Below are positions 58,203 to 64,000 of a stretch of 64,000 nucleotides of DNA, piece after piece. The stretch lies in the NCBI GenBank assembly GCA_023415775.1, contig JAEZJM010000021.1:248001-312000 (forward strand). The letters are read 5' to 3'. The notes beneath the pieces are model-generated. The model saw only the letters and a list, made by a program, of their open reading frames with translations, was not told where the DNA came from and did not search any database. The stretch comes from Bacillota bacterium (lineage in GTDB: Bacteria > Bacillota > Negativicutes > Sporomusales > UBA7701). The first letter of the stretch is position 1; every line of letters starts with the position of its first letter. The position numbers and the translations under genes are program-made.

Positions 58203-59033
58203 ATGTCCGAAATGTTGGCAAAGCTATGCGGGGCGGCGGAGATTGTTCCTAAACTTGTTACCGGCAGGATCGGGATGGTTGTGTGCGATAAGGAGAAATG
58301 GCTGGTGTGCAATTCGATTGCCGAGCTGGCCAAACAGGTTGTCGCCGGCGATCCCGTGAAGCCCGGTTCGGCGGCGCATAAGGCAATGGAGAAGCGCGAA
58401 CGGGTTGTCGTGGAGGTGGCTAAGGAGGTTTACGGCATTCCGTATATCGCGATTAGTATGCCGGTGATCGAGGACGGGGCTGTGGTGGGCGCTGTGGCTA
58501 TCCACGAGTCGCTGGAGCGCCGGGAGACGCTGCTGAACGCGGCCAGGCAGCTTTCCGGCTCGGCGGGCGAGCTTTCCGGCTCGATCCAGTCGATTCTCGC
58601 CCAGGCCGAGGAGCTGGCGGCCAGCGGTCGCTGCCTGAAGGATATGTCGGTGGCGGCTACCCGCCAGGTGGGGGATACCGATAAGGTGGTAGGCTTTATC
58701 AAGGATGTGGCCAGCCAGACGAATCTGCTCGGCCTTAACGCGGCGATCGAGGCGGCGCGGGTCGGCGAACTGGGGCGCGGCTTCGGCGTGGTGGCCGAGG
58801 AGGTGCGCAAACTGGCGGTGAACAGCGCCGGTTCGGCGACGCAGATAACGAGTATTCTGGCCGAGATCCGCGATTCGATCGCCAAGATCGCGGGCGAGAT
58901 ATCGCAGATCGAGGCGGTGGCTGAGCACCAGGCGGAGACTATCCAGCGGCTGACGGCCCACAGCGAGGCGCTGGCGGAGATGTCGGATCAGTTGGCGAGT
59001 ATGGCCGCCAATTCGGGTAGTGAGAGCAAGTAA
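58203..59033 (+). CDS. Soluble methyl-accepting chemotaxis protein-like signal protein
   Basis: 276 aa with no membrane helix. Residues 1-120 form a small sensor-like domain (GMVVCDKEKWLVCN, PYIAISMPVIEDGAVVGAVAI); residues about 130-270 are an MCP coiled coil with the CheA/CheW-binding tip IKDVASQTNLLGLNAAIEAAR and GFGVVAEEVRKLA. The N-terminal domain is of the kind seen in many cytosolic Clostridia/Negativicutes chemoreceptors. ATG 58203 follows AGAGGTGGCGG; the longer frame runs through the promoter. Confidence 0.88.
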   Translation: MSEMLAKLCGAAEIVPKLVTGRIGMVVCDKEKWLVCNSIAELAKQVVAGDPVKPGSAAHKAMEKRERVVVEVAKEVYGIPYIAISMPVIEDGAVVGAVAIHESLERRETLLNAARQLSGSAGELSGSIQSILAQAEELAASGRCLKDMSVAATRQVGDTDKVVGFIKDVASQTNLLGLNAAIEAARVGELGRGFGVVAEEVRKLAVNSAGSATQITSILAEIRDSIAKIAGEISQIEAVAEHQAETIQRLTAHSEALAEMSDQLASMAANSGSESK

Positions 59034-59054
59034 AAAGGGAGGCTGCCTATAAAG

Positions 59055-59234
59055 TCCATCTGCGGCGTCCCCGCAAGGGGGAGGCCGCCGTTCTAAAGCG
59101 CTGAAGCGATAAGAACGGCGCACTTGCTCCTCCGGTGCGCCCCGCACACATAACGAGAGATTTTTCGCCTGCGGCATTGAACGCTGATATGACCAGAGTA
59201 AGCAGGACGTGCATCTGGAGCTTTCTAGACAGCC
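59055..59234 (+). repeat. Family B structured repeat, copy 4
   Basis: 180 bp. Carries the inserted module: CCCC-GCAA-GGGG hairpin, then GCCGTTCT (59087-59094) and AGAACGGC (59112-59119) around a 17-nt loop AAAGCGCTGAAGCGATA. It lacks the GCGTAC hairpin. Begins TCCATCTGCGGCG; the right end is more diverged (CATCTGGAGCTTTCTAGACAG). Lies between the chemoreceptor stop and its terminator. Confidence 0.75.
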
Positions 59235-59252
59235 TCGCACATTCCATAAGAG

Positions 59253-59285
59253 AACCCGGAACTTTCGTTCCGGGTTTGTCTTTTA
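59253..59285. terminator. Bidirectional terminator between the chemoreceptor gene and pncB
   Basis: Perfect 10-bp stem AACCCGGAAC/GTTCCGGGTT, TTTC loop, then TGTCTTTTAT on the plus strand. Confidence 0.82.
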
Positions 59286-59309
59286 TGGCTTTATAGGCCG
59301 CCGCCCCTT

Positions 59310-60362
59310 TTATTCGACGACAGCTAAACGGGGGTTCGGTCGGTAGCTGCGGCCTGCTTTGGCGGAGTGTTGGCCGTCGACCATGACGATGTCGGCGGTG
59401 AAGTTGACGTTGTCGGTGAAGAGGCTGGCGCCGACGGCGTAGATGTCGGCAGGGACGCGGGCGGCTTCGAATTCGGCGATGCGGTCGGCGCTGAAGCCGC
59501 CGGAGACCATGATTTTGATGTGCGGGTAGCCGGCTTCGTCGAGGGCCCGGCGGACGTTGGCGACGAGGGGGGCGCAGACGCCGGTGGGGCGGAAGGCGCC
59601 CATTTGCGGCAGGACGGAGGCGTCGACGAGGGTGTCGCTGGTGTCGAGGCGGACGGCGAAGAGTTTGCCGTCCATGGCGCGGGCGACGGCCAGGGAGGTG
59701 GCGACGCAGTCGTTGTCGTAGTCGACGAGGGCTACGCGGCTGACGGCGGGGTCGATGTGGCGGTCGAAGGCGAGGGTGGCGGCTACGGTGTCGCCGCCGT
59801 AGGTGGCGATGAGGGCGTGGGGGATGGTGCCGATGGCTTTGGCGCCCCAGTAGAGGCCGTTGGCGGGGGTGGAGACGCCGGCGGCGCCGCCGATGTGGGC
59901 TGCGTAGCCGTCGCCGGTTTGGGTGCCCCAGGGGTCGAAGCGGGAGGAGAAGAAGAACAGCGGTTTGCCGGCGGCGGCTTTGACGCAGCGGCGGGTGTTT
60001 GTGGCGACTTTGGTCTGGCGGGCGAGGACGCCGAGGTAGACGGTTTCGAGGTGGGAGAAGTCGGCGAGGTCGCCTTCGATGGTCATGACGGTTTCCCAGG
60101 GGGAGATTTCGTCACCGTCGTAGAGGGCTTTTATGATGAGGTTTTCGGGGTTGTGGGCGCATTTTTTGATGATGGCGATGGCTTCGTCGACGCCGCAGAT
60201 GACGGCGTGCTGACGCTGGAAGATCTGCATGGTGACGCGGGGATGGCGGTTGGCGGCGAGGAGGATGTCGCGGGTGCGGTTGAAGTAGCAGTCGCTGTAA
60301 AGGCCGCTTTTTATTTCTTCGGCCGGGAAGATGAAGTTGTCGGGGGAGAGACGCTGTTTCAT
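59310..60362 (-). CDS. pncB: Nicotinate phosphoribosyltransferase
   Basis: Salvages nicotinate to NaMN for NAD. 350 aa, the shorter archaeal/Thermoplasma-like form. LYSDCYFNRTRDIL at the N-terminus carries the substrate Tyr, RFDPWGTQTGDGYAAHIGGAAGVSTPAN lies in the middle, and the phosphoribosyl-binding MVSGGFSADRI is near the end. ATG 60362 follows GGAGGTCTCCCTT. Convergent with the chemoreceptor gene and divergent from folP. Confidence 0.9.
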   Translation of the reverse strand: MKQRLSPDNFIFPAEEIKSGLYSDCYFNRTRDILLAANRHPRVTMQIFQRQHAVICGVDEAIAIIKKCAHNPENLIIKALYDGDEISPWETVMTIEGDLADFSHLETVYLGVLARQTKVATNTRRCVKAAAGKPLFFFSSRFDPWGTQTGDGYAAHIGGAAGVSTPANGLYWGAKAIGTIPHALIATYGGDTVAATLAFDRHIDPAVSRVALVDYDNDCVATSLAVARAMDGKLFAVRLDTSDTLVDASVLPQMGAFRPTGVCAPLVANVRRALDEAGYPHIKIMVSGGFSADRIAEFEAARVPADIYAVGASLFTDNVNFTADIVMVDGQHSAKAGRSYRPNPRLAVVE

Positions 60363-60415
60363 AAGGGAGACCTCCGCAGGGTTTTTCGGGCGCTTTTTTC
60401 CGTTATTGGGCAAAT

Positions 60416-60444
60416 TTGTTTATTGCATATACCCATGATACAAT
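60416..60444 (+). promoter_or_regulatory. folP operon promoter
   Basis: TTGTTT (60416-60421), 17 bp, TACAAT (60439-60444), 34 bp before the folP ATG. Confidence 0.5.
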
Positions 60445-60477
60445 AAAATTGTATTTACCAGCAAGAGGAGGGCGGCA

Positions 60478-61686
60478 ATGAATTTCAACCCGCGGTTAGT
60501 TAATATAGGAAGCGAGGCGCAGGCGCGCGCCGAATTGGCGAGGCTGGGGTGCGATCCGGCCGGGGTTAATATTATGTCCGCGAAGGCGGTTTTTAAGATA
60601 GTGAGGCTGGAGAAGGTGCCGGCGAAGGCCGCGAATCTGCTGAAGCAGACGTTCCTGGCCAAGGGTGGCGAGGTGGCGCTGACGCGGGGGACGGCCGATT
60701 TGAGCGTGGCGGAGAGCGATGTGCTGATCTGTGCGACGCTGAAGCAGTATCGCCTGGCGCTGGCCCAGCTGAAGCTGCAGCCGTGGGGGCTGCCGAAGGT
60801 GGCGGCGGCGGTGGAGGCGGCGCTGGCGGCGGAGGCTTTTCCGGCGCGGCGGTATGAGTGGCCGGGACGCGAGCTGGCGATAGGGCCGGGGCGGACGGTG
60901 ATTATGGGGATTTTGAATGTGACGCCTGATTCGTTTTCGGACGGCGGCCGGTATAACCGCCTGGACGATGCGCTCCGCCATGCGGAGGCGATGCTGGCCG
61001 ACGGCGCGGATGTGATCGATATCGGCGCGGAGTCGACTCGCCCGTATGGGGCGACGGAGGTGAGCGCCGCGGAGGAGATGGAGCGCCTGCTGCCGATGGT
61101 GGAGCGGGTGCTGGCGGCGTCGCCGCTGCCGGTGTCGGTGGATACGTATAAGGCGGCGGTGGCAGCGGAGGCGCTGCGGCTTGGGGCGCATATGGTGAAC
61201 GATGTGTGGGGGCTGCAGCGCGACCCCGATATGGCGGCGGTGTGCGCGCGCTATGGGGCGCCGGTGGTTGTGATGCATAATCAGGCGGGGACGGCGTATG
61301 ACGGCGATTTGATGGCGGCGGTGTGCGCGTTTTTGCGCCGCAGCGTGGCTGTGGCGGCGGAGGCGGGCGTGGCCGCGGATAAGGTTATTGTCGATCCGGG
61401 GATCGGGTTCGGCAAGACGCCGGCTCATAATCTGGAGGTGCTGAACCGCCTGGATGAGCTGAGGACGCTTGGCTGCCCGGTGCTGCTGGGGACGTCGCGC
61501 AAGCGGTTTATCGGCGAGGCGCTGGGCGGACTGCCGCCCGGCGATCGCGTGGCGGGGACGGCGGCGACGGTGGCGTGCGGGATTATGCGCGGGGCGCATA
61601 TCGTGAGGGTGCACGATGTGAAGGAGATGGCCAGGGTGGCAAGGATGACCGATGTTATTATGAAGGAGGCAATGAATAATGGGTAA
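60478..61686 (+). CDS. folP: Dihydropteroate synthase with N-terminal extension
   Basis: Joins p-aminobenzoate to dihydropterin pyrophosphate; the sulfonamide target. 402 aa: residues 1-135 are an extra domain common in Clostridia/Negativicutes DHPS, then the TIM barrel with GILNVTPDSFSDGG (about 144-157), DIGAESTRPYG, VNDVWG, and the C-terminal GTSRKRFIG. The catalytic barrel is complete; the extension's role is unknown. AGGAGGGCGGCA precedes the ATG. Confidence 0.95.
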   Translation: MNFNPRLVNIGSEAQARAELARLGCDPAGVNIMSAKAVFKIVRLEKVPAKAANLLKQTFLAKGGEVALTRGTADLSVAESDVLICATLKQYRLALAQLKLQPWGLPKVAAAVEAALAAEAFPARRYEWPGRELAIGPGRTVIMGILNVTPDSFSDGGRYNRLDDALRHAEAMLADGADVIDIGAESTRPYGATEVSAAEEMERLLPMVERVLAASPLPVSVDTYKAAVAAEALRLGAHMVNDVWGLQRDPDMAAVCARYGAPVVVMHNQAGTAYDGDLMAAVCAFLRRSVAVAAEAGVAADKVIVDPGIGFGKTPAHNLEVLNRLDELRTLGCPVLLGTSRKRFIGEALGGLPPGDRVAGTAATVACGIMRGAHIVRVHDVKEMARVARMTDVIMKEAMNNG

Positions 61687-62038
61687 GATTACGCTGCAGA
61701 ATATGATGTTTTACGGTTATCACGGGGTGTACGAGCATGAGCGCGAGATGGGTCAGCGCTTCGCGGTGGACGCTGTGATGACGCTGGATATGACGAAGGC
61801 CGGCGAGACGGACGAGCTGGCGCATTCGCTCGATTATGTGGGTGCATACGAGGTTATCAGGTCTGTGCTGGAGAATAACAAGTTCAATTTGCTCGAGGCT
61901 TTGGCGACGCGGATCGCGGATGCGCTGCTGAAGGGGCAGGTGACGGAGGCGACGGTGAGGGTGCGCAAGCCGGGGGTGACGCTGCCGGGGCATCTGGATT
62001 TCGTCCAGGTGGAAGTGACGCGGAGCCGCAAGCTGTGA
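61679..62038 (+). CDS. folB: Dihydroneopterin aldolase
   Basis: Makes 6-hydroxymethyl-dihydropterin. 119 aa: ITLQNMMFYGYHGVYEHEREMGQRF with the catalytic Tyr/Glu region, HSLDYVGAYEVI and RVRKPGVTLPG with conserved Lys. ATG overlaps the end of folP by 8 bp, AAGGAGGCAA upstream. Confidence 0.97.
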   Translation: MGKITLQNMMFYGYHGVYEHEREMGQRFAVDAVMTLDMTKAGETDELAHSLDYVGAYEVIRSVLENNKFNLLEALATRIADALLKGQVTEATVRVRKPGVTLPGHLDFVQVEVTRSRKL

Positions 62039-62529
62039 TTTGCCTGGGGCTGGGCTCGAATCTGGGCGACCGGGAGGGGAATATCGCGGCGGCTGTGGCG
62101 CGTCTGGCTGCGTGGCCGGGGGTGACGGTGGAGGCGGTGTCGTCGCTTTATGAGACGGCGCCGGTTGGGTATACGGAGCAGCCGGATTTTTTGAACGCGG
62201 TGATTGCGGTGCGGACGACGCTGACGCCGCAGGAACTTCTGGCGGCCTGCCTGGCGGTGGAGCGGGAGCTCGGCCGCGAGCGCAAAATCCGCTGGGGGCC
62301 GCGGACGGTGGATATCGATGTGCTGTTTTTTGACGATGTCGTGCTGGCTTCCGCGGAGTTGACGCTGCCGCACCCGCGTTTTCATGAGCGGTGTTTCGTG
62401 CTGGCGCCGCTGGCGGAGATCGCGGGCGATGAGCCGGTGTACGCCGGGAAGACGGCCGGCGAGCTGGCGGCGGCGTGCTGCGGCGACGGCGCGGTTAGGC
62501 TGTACGGGAAGCTGGGCCGGGGAGGCTGA
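62035..62529 (+). CDS. folK: 2-amino-4-hydroxy-6-hydroxymethyldihydropteridine pyrophosphokinase
   Basis: Pyrophosphorylates the pterin for FolP. 164 aa: GLGSNLGDREGNI, SSLYETAPVGYTEQPDFLNAV and the signature RWGPRTVDIDVLFFDD with metal-binding aspartates. GTG start overlaps the folB stop by 4 bp. The three genes complete the branch from dihydroneopterin to dihydropteroate. Confidence 0.97.
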   Translation: MICLGLGSNLGDREGNIAAAVARLAAWPGVTVEAVSSLYETAPVGYTEQPDFLNAVIAVRTTLTPQELLAACLAVERELGRERKIRWGPRTVDIDVLFFDDVVLASAELTLPHPRFHERCFVLAPLAEIAGDEPVYAGKTAGELAAACCGDGAVRLYGKLGRGG

Positions 62530-62533
62530 CGAT

Positions 62534-63667
62534 ATGAAGCAAGGCAGCAAGGTTCTGTTTATCAGCGCGCCCATCGGGGCCGGGCATGTGCGGGCGGCCC
62601 AGGCGGTGGGGGCGGCTTTGCGGCGTCTGGCCCCGGATGTGGCGACCGAGTTTGCGAATGTGTTCGATTTTTTCAGTCCGCGCCTGGGGAAGGCTATCAT
62701 CGGCGGGTATCTGAAGGTGCTGAATATTTTCCCGCAGGCGTACGGCGCGGCTTACGGCTGGGGCAACAGCAGCCGCCTGGCGCTGGCCGGCCGGGCGGCG
62801 GTGAGCGGTTTTCTGGCCGGGCGGATGGAGAGGTATCTCGCCGCGTCTAAGCCGGATGTGATTGTGGTGAGCCATGCGACGCCGGCCGGGCTGGTGGCGC
62901 ATCTGGCGGCGCGCGGCCGCCTTGCCGCGCCGACGGTGGCGGTGGTGACGGATTTCGTGGTCCACCGGTTGTGGGTGTACCCGGAGCTGGGGCTGTATTG
63001 CGTGGCTCATGAGGGTATGCGCGAATATTTGGCCGAAGCAGGCGTGGCGCATGACCGGAGCGTGGTGACCGGCATCCCGGTGGACGGGCGGTTTGCGTCG
63101 CCGCTGGACAAAGGCGCGGCGCGGGAGGCTTTGGGGCTGCGGACGGACGCGCCGGTGGTGCTGATTATGGGCGGCGGCGCGGGGGTGATGCCGATGGCGG
63201 AGATCGTGGCGACGTTCGAAGCGTTGGGGCGGCCGCTGCAGCTTGTCGCTGTGGCCGGCAGGAACGAGGCGCTGAGGCGGCAGCTGGCGGCGGAGGCGGC
63301 GGGGCTCAGGCACTGCACTTTGCAGGCGCTGGGGTTTGTCGATAATGTCGATGTGCTGATGGCGGCGGCCGACGTGCTGGTGTCGAAGCCGGGCGGGCTG
63401 ACGGCCGCCGAGGCGCTGGCGAAAGGTGTGCCGCTGGTTATCTACCGGCCGATACCTGGGCAGGAGGAGGCGAATACCGCTTTTCTGACTGCGCATGGAG
63501 CGGCGGTGAGGGTGGAGTCGGCGCTGGGGCTCGCTGATCTGGCCTACGGTCTGCTCGACGGCAGCTCGGACAGGTTAGCGGCGCTGGGGGCGGCGGCTCT
63601 CAGCCTTGGCCGGCCTGACGCCGCGGAGGTTGTCGCCGGGCTTATCGTCGACAGGCTGGGCAAATAG
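62534..63667 (+). CDS. MGDG synthase-like glycosyltransferase
   Basis: 377 aa GT-B enzyme (GT28). N-terminal MGDG-synthase domain with SAPIGAGHVRAAQAVG, and a C-terminal nucleotide-sugar site MGGGAGVMP ... VDVLVSKPGGLTAAEALAKG ... PIPGQEEANTAFL. Related to UgtP/YpfP diacylglycerol glucosyltransferases, so glycolipid synthesis is likely; donor and acceptor are not certain. ATG 62534 follows GGGAGGCTGACG. It follows folK by 4 bp. Confidence 0.87.
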   Translation: MKQGSKVLFISAPIGAGHVRAAQAVGAALRRLAPDVATEFANVFDFFSPRLGKAIIGGYLKVLNIFPQAYGAAYGWGNSSRLALAGRAAVSGFLAGRMERYLAASKPDVIVVSHATPAGLVAHLAARGRLAAPTVAVVTDFVVHRLWVYPELGLYCVAHEGMREYLAEAGVAHDRSVVTGIPVDGRFASPLDKGAAREALGLRTDAPVVLIMGGGAGVMPMAEIVATFEALGRPLQLVAVAGRNEALRRQLAAEAAGLRHCTLQALGFVDNVDVLMAAADVLVSKPGGLTAAEALAKGVPLVIYRPIPGQEEANTAFLTAHGAAVRVESALGLADLAYGLLDGSSDRLAALGAAALSLGRPDAAEVVAGLIVDRLGK

Positions 63668-63671
63668 AGCC

Positions 63672-63700
63672 TTGACTGATAAATTTTTCCTGGTTATAAT
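63672..63700 (+). promoter_or_regulatory. dprA promoter
   Basis: TTGACT (63672-63677), 17 bp, TATAAT (63695-63700), 33 bp before the ATG. Confidence 0.75.
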
Positions 63701-63732
63701 TAGGCCAATGTATTTTATGTGCGGAGGAGCGG

Positions 63733-64000
63733 ATGGTGGAGAGGTATTATCAGGCGGCTTTGACTATGGTTCCCGGTCTGGGAAATTCCCGGCTCAATTC
63801 GCTTGTCGCCTTTTTTGGTAGCGCCCGGCAGGCCTGGTTGGCTTCGCGGCGCGATTTGTTTTTGTGCGGCTGCTTCGATGAAGCCATCGGTAATAATTTA
63901 CTTGATCTGCGGGAAAAGATAGATATACACAAAATGGCTGTAGACTGGGAGCAGAAGGGCATCGGCGTTGTGTGCGCAACTGATGCCGATTTTCCGGACT
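63733..64000 (+). CDS. dprA: DNA processing protein DprA (cut by window end)
   Basis: 89 codons seen, starting MVERYYQAALTMVPGLGNSRLNSL, the N-terminal helical domain of DprA/Smf, with GIGVVCATDADFPD leading into the Rossmann-like domain beyond the window. DprA loads RecA on incoming single strands in transformation. GGAGGAGCGG precedes the ATG. Typical neighbour of comM and yraN. Confidence 0.88.
   Translation, partial: MVERYYQAALTMVPGLGNSRLNSLVAFFGSARQAWLASRRDLFLCGCFDEAIGNNLLDLREKIDIHKMAVDWEQKGIGVVCATDADFPD

Noticed and set aside
59367..60446. 359-codon plus-strand open frame
   Set aside because: Antisense to pncB; Gly/Val/Asp repeats arise from reversed GC-rich codons.

Overview
The window is a GC-rich, gene-dense bacterial chromosome segment. 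It fits a spore-forming, two-membrane Firmicute of the Negativicutes (Sporomusaceae-like). Evidence seen here: sporulation genes (spoVS, ylbJ, a YjcZ-like small protein, sigma-H-like promoters) sit beside an OmpH/Skp-like periplasmic chaperone, and gene order is Firmicute-like (fapR-plsX-fab, ylxM-ffh-rpsP-khpA-ylqD-rimM-trmD-rplS-lepB-rbgA-rnhB). The genus cannot be fixed from this alone.

Layout. 0-1 kb: end of thrB and tRNA-Pro(GGG). 1.4-11 kb: metabolic genes (aminotransferase, htpX, FAH-family enzyme, speD, M42 peptidase, carbonic anhydrase-like protein, ndk, cobalamin adenosyltransferase, EF-G-like factor). 11-13 kb: tRNA-Gln and tRNA-Pro(CGG) with accessory inserts. 13-22 kb: NlpC/P60 hydrolase, DUF4127, rsmD-coaD, ylbJ, patatin, tmcAL, ackA. 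22.3-31.7 kb: yceD-rpmF, then a complete type II fatty-acid operon under fapR, ending in rnc. 31.8-37.9 kb: radical SAM protein, spoVS, smc-ftsY. 38-42.7 kb: FliB-like protein, EAL/HDOD protein and a more AT-rich accessory patch (secreted protein, muramidase). 43.1-53.5 kb: SRP, ribosome and tRNA-modification genes through yraN. 53.5-60.4 kb: repeats, microproteins, ompH, comM with a downstream AT-rich insert, a soluble chemoreceptor-like protein, pncB. 60.4-64 kb: folP-folB-folK, glycolipid glycosyltransferase, start of dprA.

The most unusual content is non-coding. (1) Family A: four ~209-bp repeats whose ends pair within each copy but differ between copies, with further stems that covary. 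(2) Family B: four modular structured repeats, each just upstream of an intrinsic terminator. (3) A 644-bp AT-rich one-gene insert bounded by a perfect 26-bp duplication of the tRNA-Pro(CGG) 3' end, separating the tRNA from its probable old terminator. (4) A similar-sized AT-rich one-gene insert between comM and a degraded second copy of the comM 3' end. (5) A sharp reversal of G/C strand asymmetry near 48.8 kb, independent of gene direction, inside a conserved operon and next to short repeats resembling insertion-sequence ends. Most of the rest is ordinary housekeeping.
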